From Pseudoscleropodium purum (Eukaryota; Streptophyta; Bryopsida; Hypnales; Brachytheciaceae): 64,000 bases of DNA. The translations under genes were made by a program, and so were the position numbers. The notes below the pieces were generated by a model. The model saw only the letters and a program-made list of their open reading frames with translations. It was not told the DNA's origin and made no database searches. Positions within the stretch are counted from its first letter, which is position 1, and each line of letters begins with the position of its first letter. The stretch is taken from contig OZ017804.1 in assembly GCA_963969395.1 (NCBI GenBank), forward strand, positions 6,882,001-6,946,000, read 5' to 3'. Of this stretch, positions 47,340 through 60,215 are shown piece by piece.

Positions 47340-49060
47340 TGAGCTTCCAATATGTCACTTGGGACTCATTTTTTTTAAAATTTTACAATTTCAAGATAGG
47401 TTTATTATTAAAAAAAATACAAAAAGATTGTAAATCCAAAATAAATATGTTATGTGGAAATATAGTATTTGATTCTCATTAGAGCGTTTTCCAAAAGTAA
47501 ATCCAAATTCCACATATGAATACGGTAAAAATCCTAAATTATATAAATTGTAGATATTGAATGAAATATGTTTAAACTACCTAAATTTATAGTGCATGTA
47601 ATAGATCATGGCTAAAATTGGTCAAAGAGAACCTATGTGAGAACCCTAATTGATTCCCCCAAAAGAGGTTCAATTTCTTAGCGATTCAATGAAATAGTGG
47701 GACCTCTAATTGTTAGTCTACAAGTATCATGAATTCAAGTTAGACTAGTAAAGGGCATTTACAACCAAATTATGGTGTTGTAGGGTTGTAATCACGTTGA
47801 GAACTCAATGATCAAATCAATTTGCCAAGATTCTCTACCATATAAAAGATTCATTAGTTGTCAAAATTTAAATATTATAGTAGAATTTGATTCTACTTCT
47901 TCAAATATATAAAAAAAAAAAAAATTATGAATCTACATATCTTTTGTGAAATTCCATGAGAGCTTTCATAAAAAAATTGTGTTTTTTCCCACTCAAAAGA
48001 TTCTCTACTCCTCCCTTTCGCTCTTATCTCTAATGCTTGCTTGGTTTTCTTTATTTTTCTCTCTGTGCTCTATTTTCTTCATTTGTCCAGCCTTTGTGGC
48101 TTAGCTATTTGTTGGTGTTTTTTCTTTTTAATGCAATGGTCCACTATTTGTTATCAAAAAAAATTCACAAAAATTACTAGAAGTGTAGTAAATCTCACTA
48201 AAAATGAGTAGGTTTTTTATGCTAGTAACATGGTTAGACAAATATGACAACATTTTGATATACTTGAACCAGTAAGATTTTCTAAAATTGATAAAATTAA
48301 TGATGATTTGCAAAGTCAACTTGTGGTTCAAGAGCTTACAAAATTAGATGAGGTCAAAGCGGTATCTTCTACAAAGCTTAAGCTAATTGTATTTCTTAGA
48401 AAAAGTAAATTCCAAAAATTGAATTTTTATCATTTTTTGGTTTTCAATTGATGCTAGGTTTTTATGAATTTCTAGCAATGGAAAAAAGGTAGGGGATTTT
48501 TGAAGCCTAAAAATGAACTTTTGAAGTCAATGGTGTAATCCATTTGTCAATTGAAATCGTTCTCCAAAGATCAAAATTTTGAACTAGTGTAGAAAGTAGA
48601 AAATCAAAAGATTAGGATGAAAATCGTAATTGATAAGCTTAATAATAGGAAAATAAGAGGAGGTGAGTACCTCTAAAAATATATCTAAGGGCACTCATTA
48701 TCCTTTCAAAGCACCCCTTTTGTAACACTTTATAGCCATATTTTGTCACACTTACTCCGTTAGGTCTATTTAATTGAATTTTGGCAATTTTGATCTAAAT
48801 CAGTTAAACAATTGTTTTTAGAAGCTTTTCATGCTTCATTGTTGATGCACTAAAGGACATTGGATTCCCTTAAGACCTTGTTCCTTCCTACTCTTGTTTG
48901 TAAAGCATTTTCACTTGTCGTGTCTTGATTGTTGTATTTTGTCCAAAGTTTTTGTATCCTTATCTTTCTTGTGCTAATCCTAAAGTCAACTCCCCTCTGT
49001 ACCTTGGAGGTGCCACTTAGGCAAGCTTCTTAATACTTTGTTGTAAATTAATCAATTACT
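47340..49060 (+). repeat. LTR-like repeat, copy B
   Basis: Colinear with copy A: TAGATCATGGCTAAAATTGG (47612), AGGGCATTTACAACCAAATT-like text (47753), CTCCAAAGATCAAAATTTTG (48564), AAGGGCACTCATTATCC after an AT-rich TATA-like stretch (48680) and CTCCCCTCTGTACCTTGGAG (48989). The terminal boundaries are unresolved. Confidence 0.5.
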
Positions 49061-52000
49061 AATTTGGTTGTACTAACAATTTCCCATACTAACTTATATT
49101 GTAATTTATTGTATACTAACTATTTGTGTACTAATCTAGTATATTAATGTATTTGATTGTTTGTAACTTCTATGTTTTAAGCAAATTTATTTTTGTTTTG
49201 TTTCTAAATGTCAAAAATTTGACTTGAAGAGTCTTAGAGTGTTTAGTGTTTTCACTAAAGTCCTTAGGAAGGCGAAGCTTTGACTTTAGGAGCTTTTAGA
49301 GTATTTGGTATTTTCACAAAAATCTTCAAGATAGCGAAGCCTTGACTTTAGGATTGTTAGGGTATTTGGTATTTTCACAAAAGTCCTTAGATGGTGGAGC
49401 TTTGAATCTCATATCTTGAAGAACTCCCCAAAATTTGACAAGCATGCCCAAATTGTTCTCCAAAGTTTAGTTTTCAAAAGATAATTTTGGAATACCCAAG
49501 TTTAGTTTCTAAAATCATAATGGAAAAAAAACATGTTAGTTCATTTGTGATTTTTATGTTCAAAATTAAAATTTAATATTACCAAATTGTCAATTTTTTA
49601 GTATAAAAAATTAGCTCCTCAAAAAGCTAGTTTCCCATGTTCACAAAAAATACCAACAAAAGGTCTAAAATTGACCAAATGGGCCTAATGTACTGAACTC
49701 TCGAAAGAATCAAAACTGCTTGGAAGGGGATTGTACCTACTTGCAACCTACTAGGGCTTTGGTGCTGGTTCTGGGTTTTTTTTACTCCTAGCTGTACTAG
49801 TTTGGCTTTTGGTTGATTGGCTAGCTATACATTAATACAAAAATTGGCGAAACAACAAACTTGTCTATCAAATTTATAGTAGAAGTTAGAATGAAAGGGT
49901 AGGATAAGAAGAGAAGAGAAAAAGGCTAGAGGAAGATCACCATTTAGCAAAATTCTTTATTTGAAAGAAAAAATCAAACATTAGAAGGTAATAGAGACTC
50001 AAGATAAAAAGAGAAACTTTGATAAATTGTTTACAACCAAAATAGAAAGGAATTTCAAAAAATCAACTAGGTAAGAGAAAAAGAGAAGAGGTAGATGTTG
50101 CAATTGATCAAATGTAGAGACAATTTAGAAGTTGAAAGGTTGGCATTTGATAAGAATTAAATGGAAATCCAATAAAAGCTTTTTAGACCATTTGAAGTTA
50201 AATTATACAATAATTGACTTGAATAGGAAGATAGGAAGTTGCAATAGTTAATTATCATTTTGAAGTTTAAAGCAATTATTTTTATTCCATTCAAAGTCAA
50301 CTATTGGAATGTATATAATAAATAAGGTAAATAGTATTCAAAGAAAAAGAAAAAGGGAGAATAGAAAAAGAAAGGAAATAGTTGGAAATACAACTTTTCT
50401 AATTTGTATTAATCCTGGAGAGATCACTATCAATTTTTAGAAAACTACATGAGTTTAAAGATAGGGTCCATTAAATTTAAAAGGGGAAAAATTTATATAA
50501 TATGTAGGGCTACAATAGGATCTATAAAATGCTATATAGTCTATTATATTTAAATTAGGCTATATAAAAACATCATGCAGTAGGAATTTTTATTATTAAG
50601 TTAGCCTTAACAAATAGGGTGTGTGCAAATTTTTAATAGTATAGTGAGTATAGATGTGGATAGATAATTTCATGTGGATGTTAAAATGGACACAATTAAA
50701 GGAATATACAATGAAGGTTAGTTCATTGAGATTGTGCCACTGTATTAGTAGTGTATATATCAAAAAATTAAGTGTAATTGTTAGACATTGACCACAAGTA
50801 TAAAAAAATTGTCACATTGCATAAGTAGAAAGGTTTACTTTATTAGGTTACAATACAAAAATAGAGTTTATAGTCCATTTAACTTGAATCTTTGAAGCCA
50901 TATATATTACACACTCATATTGAATGGGATGTTCATGGGATAGATTCAAGTGGAAATTTTGAAATATTCAATGGTAAACTTGTTATTAATCCATAAAAGA
51001 AAGAGGTTGTTTTGGAAGATGAAAAGTCCGAAATTGCTGTTTATTATTTTTTGAAGTTCAACTATATAAAAATGTATTAAAAAATAAGGCAGTGTGCCAA
51101 AAAAATTCATTCCATTTGATAATGCGGATTGGAAAGATTATAACTTTTGGAGTCGGAAAAAAACAAAACTTTTCTCAATCTTGGAAAACATGGTAAGTAG
51201 ATTTCAAGCCTTCTTAGGGTAAAATTTTTGCTCTAAACAAAATGATGATTTTGACCATTCATAAGCATACGTTGTTGATGATTTCTTGTGCAACAAAGAA
51301 ATTTTTTGTTTGAAATCCAATTGGAAAAAATTTAGAAAAAAACATTTGGAATATATGGAAAAAATTTCAGAAACTTTGATATTAGAAATTGCAAGATATT
51401 AGGGCTTGAGGTTAGAAGAAAATATTTTTTCTTGAAGTCTCTCCAGTATAGCTAACAAAGTTTGATTCTTCTTAGAATGTGATTTGAGAATTAAATTTTT
51501 TTAGACAATTGTATGCATTAGTTATATGCATGGCAAATTTCAAAAGATTATGAGTATTTTTGCAAAAGATGCCTAAAAGATGTCCAAACTCTTGAGGTTG
51601 CTGAAAAAATTGGGGGAGCATAACTTTTGATTTGGGAAGCCAATTAGAAAAGAAAAATATACTAAAACCACTAATGGAATACATGTTTACATTTTATGTC
51701 AAAATTCCATAAACCTCCGACCCAAATTAACTTTGTAGGAACCTATCCAAATTTTCAATTGTTCATTTAATAGACAAATTGGCCTATAGGAGTTAAAAAC
51801 TGCCACATGATCAATGGTATTTGAATTGAATTGATTGTTGTTGGTTTCATTGTATAACTCTATATATGCATGTAGTAGAAGGAAAGAAAAATTTGTTAGG
51901 AAGTGTGAGTGCAAGAAAAATTAGACACTTAAATTTATAATATAGCCCCACATAAAACACACATGAATGAATTTATAAAAAAACATAGGTATTGAAAATA

Positions 52001-53534
52001 TACCTCATGTAGCTTTTTATGTAAAAATACGCTCATTTTAAATACAAAAATTAAGGTAAATAGCCCCACATCAAATACCCCCTTAAGTCAGTTGTGTACC
52101 ATAAATTACAAGAAGTGATCTCCTAGAGGTATTAATTTCACAACTTCAATTAATAAGCAAAAATCCAAGATAAAACCAACTATAGCAAATGAAGAAGAGT
52201 TTGAAGGTGTATCCAACCACCTCATAGATGATGTTCTATCCAAGATAAGTTACTAATTCTTCCATCGTTTCTTTAAATTTCTTTATTAGAGACTTTGATC
52301 TATAGCCAAACTTCAAGTTTGATTCAAACCTTTAATTTGAATATTTTTGTATTCAATTTTAGTTTCAAAAACTTATAGAATAGATTCAAAGGGTTCCAAA
52401 AATGTCTGATACTTAAAAAAATAAACTTAATAAACAAATAAGATATTAATGGATGAAGTTTAGGGATTAAATTGGATGAATATTACTCAAAGTCATTTGA
52501 GTATAAACTTAATTAGTAGTAGTAATACAAACCATAGAAGTGAAATTAGAATTAAATTTTGAATTAGAAGTTGACTAAAACTATATTAAGTTATTACCAG
52601 ATGAAGTTTGATATATCTCCTAAAGGTCAAACTTCATCTATAAAAACTTTCACTAAGAAAGTTAAAACTTGAAGTGACTTAGCAATTTTCATAGCTAAAA
52701 TCAAAATCTTTGAAAAAAAATCTTTTAGTTCAAAAATAAAAAGTTAGTAGAAGTAATTTAGCATCTTTAACTAGGGATAGATGATGAATTCGAATATTTT
52801 AAAACCAACTAAATATAAAGTTAATTGTAGAATCATGTAGAAAAAATTTAGATTGAAGAGTTTGGAACTAACTCAACCTTTGAAAAATACCTAAAAACAT
52901 AGGATATATTAAAAGATGAAGTTTCAATTGGAAAATGGATGAAACTAAGTAGAATCAATCCATCTAAGACAAAACTTAAGGTTTGGATCGGAGGTAATAA
53001 CTTAAAAACTTAACAAAATTCTGAATTGATTTTAAATTAAAAATAATTAGAAAAAGATGGATGAAGTTTGGAATCCCCTTCCAAAGGTTAAACTTCATTG
53101 GCCATAACTTTTGTTAGGAATGTTGGATTTTCATGAACTTATGTTTTTGGAAATGATGACATAAGTTGATTTTGAGCTTAGTCTTGCTAAAACTAAAGTG
53201 TGAAAATTCTCCTCATAAAACCATAGTGGCCTTAGTTAGTTTGGCCATTTGGACTAATTATTGCAATTAGGGTAGGATCTATCAATTTTTTTGGCAAATT
53301 TATGACATTTAGGCACTTTTAAAAGATCCATTTTTGAAAAGGCACAATGGACAACAACCAAACACCTAATAAGCATAAAAGCTTACTGAAACCAAAGATC
53401 TGGTTATACTTATTTAAATGTTGAGGGTGGGCATAAAAATGCTTACATGTCCCCAATCAACATATATAAAGGTATGTAGATTTTCAAGAGTATTTTTTTA
53501 GGAAAAAAACCCATAGTTTAGGGGGCCTCTTCAG
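49061..53534. other. AT-rich stretch downstream of copy B, no gene called
   Basis: Partly parallel to 22291-25300, including a short exon-like piece at 52186-52240 (EEEFEGV...LIDDVL). Minus-strand frames of 70-71 codons near 51472-51914 show no family features. Nothing else recognised. Confidence 0.4.
49200..49420. repeat. Short tandem repeat, about 75-bp unit, 3 copies
   Basis: Successive units contain TTTGACT(T)...AGAGT, a GTATTTGGTATTTTCACAAA-like piece and GGCGAAGCTTTGACTTTAGG variants (near 49224, 49267, 49335). The AAGCTTTG core returns near 63308 and 63405 at the other end of the window. Confidence 0.6.
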
Positions 53535-54830
53535 TAAAAAAAAATGATGACTTATAAATGAGTATATTGTAGTTGATCCATAAAGCAGATGAAAAGATTG
53601 ACAGCGTAGCAAATATCAAGGCGGATATTTGTAGCAAAAATAAGATTGCCTACTATATATGGATAGAGTTGGGGATCAATAAATGCACTTCTTTATGTCT
53701 TTAGATAGCTATAGCTTGGAATCCATGGGCAATTGGATCGGATTGGAATGTTGGAGACCAAAATATTCTAGCATCCTTAGTATATATGAGCATTGATGTA
53801 GATAGCTTCTAAAATCAATGTATTGAATTTTGATTCTAAGATATTGAGCTATAAATCCCAAATCAACCATTTCACTTTTGTTTAATTTATAGGGCAATTT
53901 TAAAAACTTTAATTTATTTGATATCATTGTTTGTAATCAAAAGATCATCAACATAGACTAGGATGATAATAAGTTTTTCATTTTGATATAGATAATAAAG
54001 GTTTGAATCAGCATTGCTCTTCATTAGGCCTTGTAAAATGAACCACTAATCAATTGTAAAGTTCTAAGGTCAAGGTGATTGTTGAAGACTATGGAGAACA
54101 TTTCATATCTTGTAGACTTTTGTAGAATTTTCTAATCTAGGGAAACCATGCAAAAATTCCATAATAAATGACATCACCTTTGATTACCCCATTTAAAAAT
54201 GCAAAAATGACATCTATATGGTATAGAGGCCAATTTTTTTTGCAGCAAGGGCAATATAAGTAGATAGAGTGTATATGCCCTCTCCATAATTGTCATATTT
54301 TGCCACTCAACTATACCATTTTGCTATGGTGTATGGACTTTAAGTAAGCTATTGATGAATATCCTATTCATTACAAAAATTTATGATTTTATGCAACATC
54401 ACAACATGTATTTTCCACCTCTATTCTTTTGCAAAGTACAAAATTTGGATCCAGTTTGCAATTAAATTTTATAAAAATTGTAATGTTTGAATTTTGCTTT
54501 GTAAAATATAGATCCAACTATACCTTGAATGATCATTTGTAAACACTAAAATGTAATTTTAGTTGAATCATCCAATATAAGAATAGATAAAGGTCCTATT
54601 AAGTCAAAATGAAGTTTTTACCTAGTGTGGAAGCTTTGGAGAATGATTGCTTTGACAATGGGTGTTGATACTACCTCCTAGTTAGATAGTATTCACATGA
54701 ATACTCTAATCATTGGAAGAATTGAGGAAAGGCCAATAACCTTGTCTTTGCTTGATAGATGATACAAACTTTGATAATTTAGGTGTCCAAATTGTTTGTG
54801 CCATAGAGTGGTAGAATCATCAAAAAATAT
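53535..54830 (-). pseudogene. Ty1/Copia retrotransposon relic (GAG-pre-integrase, integrase end, reverse transcriptase)
   Basis: On the minus strand, in the correct Copia order: LWHKQFGHLNYQSLYHLSSK (54815-54755), matching the GAG-pre-integrase box; QNGIVEWQNMTIMERAYTLS (about 54325-54265), the QNGVVERKNRT segment of integrase; LVYVDDLLIT (53975-53940), the RT active site; MVDLGFIAQYLRIKI (about 53870-53825); and YPYIVGNLIFATNIRLDICY (53670-53605). Stops, frameshifts and missing stretches show it is dead. It stops near 53535, just where the RNase H-linked part should follow. That missing part resembles the fragment at 27204-27490. Confidence 0.85.
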
Positions 54831-57059
54831 AGTATTTGCTTGAATTTGAGATTCAAAATGATATAAATTGTTTGAATAATCACAATGTCCTAAGCCAGTA
54901 ATCCAATTGTGTTTGTTGTTAATCCAATAATGTACATTTGAAAATATAACAATATTATCATTATTAGTAAGAATTCTTGTTGTTTATCTAATATCTACTA
55001 GAAAGACCTTGTTTTATTATTGTCTTGTGGCTCCAAGTTCACAATATGTTCTTTTGTTGCATGAGATGCAATGTATCATTTCCCTACACCAAGCTCGTTT
55101 TGTTTCAAAGCCACGCTTCAAAACACTAAATAATGACTATCATACTTTATGATAAAATTTATCCATAGTCTATCATAAAATACTTTATTTTTAGTTGCCT
55201 CTTTCTTTCATGAATGGCAAAAAAACTACATACAATTGTGTATGAAGTCTCTTTAAACTAAGAAATAGTGGAATAGTGCAAAGATAGTTTCAAACTTTAG
55301 AACAACAAAATGGTATTTGAATACCAAAGGTCTCAATATCTTACAGATGTTAAGAGACTATCCTCTACAAATAACTCTATGACTCTGACCAAAGATGAAA
55401 CAATAGAAAGAAAAGGCACATTCTTTGGAGTAATTAAACCAGAAGCTTCAACAATTATAGTGTTGAAAAACACATCCAATGTACCTATAAATTTTTGTCA
55501 AGCATAAGCTTCTTTATGTAATTATGTAATACTACTTTCCGATCTTCCTTTCTTGCATCATTAAGAGAACAATTTTTTTTAACATATTTTTATGTATGCC
55601 ATATACAATGAGAGTAGACAAAATTTAGAGAGGATGTGAGAAAAATATCAAAAAAATATCCCTTCCAATCTTTCTTTGAAAATTTGTTTATAACTTTTAA
55701 TTTAAGGCTTGAAATCTCAAACAGATTTTAAGATATGAAAATTTGTTTGTTTTCCTTTTTTTGTTTAAAGTTAAAAAAAAAAAAAAGAGATAGTCTATTA
55801 TGCTTAAATGCGGTCTAAAATTATACTTTAATATAATTCTTGAGTTTTACATATCACATATCACTTTTCATACTTTCTACCATCCCACTTGTATAAATAT
55901 CTTGTCTTATTAACTCTCTAATAATCACATCAAATAGCCTTTGTAGCTCCATGACATAGTTGTCAAATACAATGCACTTTGTATGGTATATTATATGTGG
56001 TGTATTTTGTAATTTGTATGATGTACTCTATATGATATATTGTGTATGACATGATGTATAAGACATTATGAGTTGCATATGAGTTGGCCAAAATCTACAT
56101 TTGAATTGCAAGCCAATTGTATACTAGCCGACCATTAGTTGCAAAAATTGCAAGATATTTGTATGTAGTCAATTATAAATTGCAAATAAATTGCACAAAT
56201 AAATCAAGATGATGCATAAGAATTGTAATGCGGTTGTGAACAAGTTGCACACATGATCTACATGAGTCACAAATAAGTTGTTATGTAGTTACAAAGAAGT
56301 CATAACCTAGTTGCAGACCAATTGGTAAAAAGTAGAAAACAAGTAAATGAATCGCAAATTGCTTATGATTTTTTTGCCTCCAAAGTTGCACACATACTTA
56401 AAACACTTGTGAAGTAGTTGAAGGCAAGTTGAAATGAAGTCACAGAGCAATCGCATCTTGTGAGCACTTATTTACCCACCCTTAATAAATATGCTTACAC
56501 AACTAGGTTCTAGTATTTTGAATTTAAATCCTGATAGGTGCCTAATGTCGGTCCATTATGCCTTCCGAGCAATGAATCTTTTTTAAGTTCCTAAAGTTCA
56601 AATAAATCACTAAAAACTATCCTATTTGCAAAGATTAATCCTAAACAACACTAGGTTTTTGAACCGATGTGATTTTCTAATAAAAGCATTTAAAGTCTAA
56701 ATTTCACTTTCTTGGTTTGTATTTCAATTCATGTCTTTTACAAAAACATAAAACTTGTAAGATTTGAAAATTTCTACAAGAAGTTATAAATGGATGAAGT
56801 TTGATTGCTTATTTGATATTTTAAACTTAATCTGTGCATTTCTATCCATCTACAATTCAAAATTAACTTCCAATTTTACTTTAAACCTCCAATTTATTAA
56901 CTCTATCCAACCCTCTATTCTTGTTTCTTTTAGATGAAATTATCTAATTTTCATCCACTCCAACTCCTAAACTTCATCCACTAGTATCTTTCTTGATTTA
57001 ACTCTAATTCTAAGTGTCCTATGTTTTTGGAAACCTCTACACAAATCCTACAAGATATT
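54831..57059. other. AT-rich stretch, probably upstream part of the Copia relic and repeats
   Basis: No reliable gene. The plus-strand 65-codon frame at 55310 probably runs against the relic. The 56080-56460 part is rich in TTGCAA/AATTGCA strings. Nothing else recognised. Confidence 0.35.
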
Positions 57060-57329
57060 CTATTTGAAAGTTGTAAAAGACCTAATATTGACATTATAAC
57101 TTGCACTTAAAGTTTGGCTAAGTATAAAAATAGCTAATCTTAGAATTTGAATATAAATTGAAGGAATTAGTAAGTCACCTTGAAATTGATCGACTTCATC
57201 TATGAGGCGGTCAAATAACCCTTCAAACTCCTTGTTGTTTGTTATGGTTGGCTTCTTCTTGGAATTGTGCTCACTGCTTAAAAACATGTCTTTGATACAA
57301 AATTTGGGAAAATTTGAATTCCTTTTCAT
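57060..57329 (-). other. Exon-like fragment conserved in three repeat copies
   Basis: Minus-strand frame with NNKEFEGLFDRLIDEVDQFQ followed by a GTGACT donor-like site. Related pieces in the same relative place of copies A and B (24400-24470 and 52186-52240) read EEFETL and EEEFEGV...LIDDV. So the repeat family probably once encoded a protein. The family was not recognised. Confidence 0.35.
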
Positions 57330-58559
57330 TCTACTTCTACTCTGTCCTTTCTTTTCACACTATTCCCCCTCCATTATTTTATTCTAAATGTTGATTTTGA
57401 CCTCAACAAAATATTGGCTCCAATTCTAAAACAATAATTGACAATTGCAAATTCCTATCTCCCTATCTAATTCAATTATTGCTCTATCCAACTTCTAATG
57501 ATCTAAACTAACTCTCCATGATTTGCACCTAATCCTATCAACTCCTAAACTTCTCATCAACCCTCCAATTCTCCCTTCTTTCTTTGTAGTTGTGAATGTC
57601 ATCTCTAAAGTCTACTCATTGTATTATAAAAGGTTGCTCATGCATGAGATGTTGGAGAGACTTAGCAAAAAATTAGACAAGGAGGTGTGACTCGAGTTTT
57701 CTTTTCCTCTACTTCTATTGTCTGTTGAGATCCCCACTCCCCCATTCTACTTCCATAGTTTTGTTTAGGTTTTATTTTATGTATGAAACCAAAAATATAT
57801 GTCCAATTCCAAGTGGTTCCCCCCCAAGCTTGGAGGCCTAGAGTTTGGAGGTTATTTGAACCATGTGATTTGTTAGGGTATTTGACTTGCTGTACTTGTT
57901 GGGGTGCTCCGGCTGCTAGGGTATTTGGGCTGTTAGAGGGCTCAAGCTTGCTAGAGGCTAGGGTTGCTGGGGTTTGGGTTGTTGGGGTGCTTGGAATGTT
58001 GCCTAGGGGCTTGAGGCTTTTGGAGTCTTTAACTATTGAGGTCCCTGGGTTGCTTAGGTGTTTAGGTTGTTGGGGTGTTCGGGCTTGTAGAGGGCTCAAG
58101 GCTACTAGGGTTCTCTTGTTTGGAGCCAACTTTTACCTTTCAAGCCCTCCTTGGTTGGAATTTACCCCTAACTTATATCAACCTCTTTTGTGGATTTTTT
58201 TTAACATCAAGAATTGAATTTCCTCTTACAAAACATAAACAACTAATGCCTGGGCTTTTTGAAAAAAACTTCTAAACTTAATCCATGGTTCTGTAGAACA
58301 TATCACTATTTTGGATAGTAAAGTTGGATTTCCAAAGCTTGTGTTTTAGAAACTAAACTTCGAAAGGCCAAATCTCTACCAACATGCAATTTTAGGGCCT
58401 CCTTCAAAGCCAAAGCTTTGCCATATTTTTGCAAACACTCTAAATTTTTTTCAACTACTAAATACTCATAGCCAAAGCTTTGCCATATTTCACAAAGCTT
58501 AGAATGTATAAACAATTCTAATAAGGTTAAATAGTGTCAAAATTCATATAATACATTAG
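57330..58559. other. Region with a GT-rich minisatellite-like core
   Basis: At about 57830-58110 imperfect units of the type GGTTGTTGGGGTGCTTGG alternate with GAGGCTAGGGTTGCTGGGG. These create a long Leu/Gly-rich frame on the plus strand and a Pro/Ser/Thr-rich one on the minus strand; neither is credible as a gene. The rest is AT-rich. Confidence 0.45.
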
Positions 58560-60215
58560 AGCAAAGGAATTAGTACAACCACTTGTTAGTTCAATGAAAT
58601 CCACAAACAAGTTAGTATGATAACAACCAAACTCTAGGGGATTTTGCAATTAAGGAATTTTCCACTTAGTAGTTTAGATTTTTACAAACATGAACTAGAA
58701 GCCTCCCAAAGCAGCATTGCCAGGGTACAATGAGGGGTATTTGTAGGATTAGTACAAGCAAATAAAACTTAAACCAAACTAAAATAAATTAATAACAAAA
58801 TACACAAGCAAATACATACATGAGAAAACATTGAAGGGAATCCAAAGTCCTTCAAAGAAAGCTTCAAAAATACCAACAATTCTAGTTTAGCATTGTTCTA
58901 TCACAAGAAATTGAAAATTTGGCTCAAAATGGTCAAAAGCCCCCCAAAATGGACCCCATAGTGTAAAATAAGCCAAAATATGGCTACAAGGGTTTCAAGA
59001 ATGAACCAAGGGATTTCAAGGGTTTAAAACCTTGAACAAGGGGTGTTATGAATGTCCTTATATACACTTCTAAGGGCACTCATTCCCTCTCATTCTCTAC
59101 TTGATAATCTTATCAACAAAGATTTTCATCCTAATTCATAAGTTTAATTTTGACTTTCTATGCTAGACCTAAACTCTAACTTTTGGAGAAAGACTTCAAA
59201 TCACAAATTGCACCATTGGCTTCAAAAGGTCATTTTTAGTGATCTAAGACCTCTCCTTTTCCTTACACTAAAAAAACATCAAAAGCTAGCATCAACTTAA
59301 ACTCCCAAAGGATTAAAACTCCAACTTTTGGAAGTTGACTTTTGTGGAAAGTAACTAGACTATGGTTTTAAGTAGGTATGAGAGAGAGAGAATAAAAAAA
59401 GACTTAATTTGGGTCCCATTTTGACTTTGTACACTCTTAGTATGCCGGTCAACTCTACCATAATTTTCAAATTTGCCAATCTGAAGGGAATTTTGCCAAT
59501 AAGGGATCTTTTGGCTATCAAAATGTCTTAAAACTTGTTAGAGTGTGTTATTAGTATAAAAAATTTAGTGTAATTTTTAGTGAGATTTTACCTCACCTTG
59601 GATAATTTCCAAGAATTTTCCATTGTGAAATTTGACGATTGACTATTTAGAAAAAATATCTTAAGGCTACTAAAAAATTCCGTAACTTTTTTTAGAACCT
59701 CCCATGGAATTTTTATAAAGATGTGCAAGTTTATATTCTTACTTTTCTCATTCAATGAAGGAGAATCAAATCCCACACTCCCCTTTAATTTTTGGTGAGC
59801 GGGGAATTTTCACACGGAGGAGAATCTTGACAAGCTGACTTCACCGTTGGACTCTTAGTATAATTTGCACCTAGAACCATCGTACTTTTATTGTAGATGC
59901 CTTCCTCTAGTCCATCTTGAGTTTTCTTCACTTATAGGTTAACAATTAAGGTTTCTACTATTTCATTGTCACAATAGGGAAATTGAAATCTCTCTCTAGG
60001 ATTGCCTTAGGGTTCTCATATATGTTCTTTTGGACCAATTTAGTCATTTCATGTCACATACAAAGCAAGTTTAGCCAATTTGGGACAAATAAATTCTATT
60101 AAATGACTATAATATGTACAACTTTTGGGTTTCCACCCTATTTACATGTGGGATTTGGTTTCTATTTAGAGAAAATACGTTAATTAGGACCAAATACTAT
60201 GATGGCGTGTGACAT
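58560..60215 (-). repeat. LTR-like repeat, copy C (inverted)
   Basis: Reverse complement of the copies at 20580 and 47340: GGACCAATTTAGTCATTTCA (60032), CTCTAACTTTTGGAGAAAGA (59171), a GGGCACTCATTCCCTC piece next to TATATA (59055-59090) and a GCATTGCCAGGGTACAATGA piece (58714). Boundaries unresolved. Confidence 0.5.

Noticed and set aside
57662..58217. 155-codon and 144-codon ORFs
   Set aside because: They come from a GGTTGTTGGGGTGCTTGG-like minisatellite, are open in several frames on both strands and have no domain.
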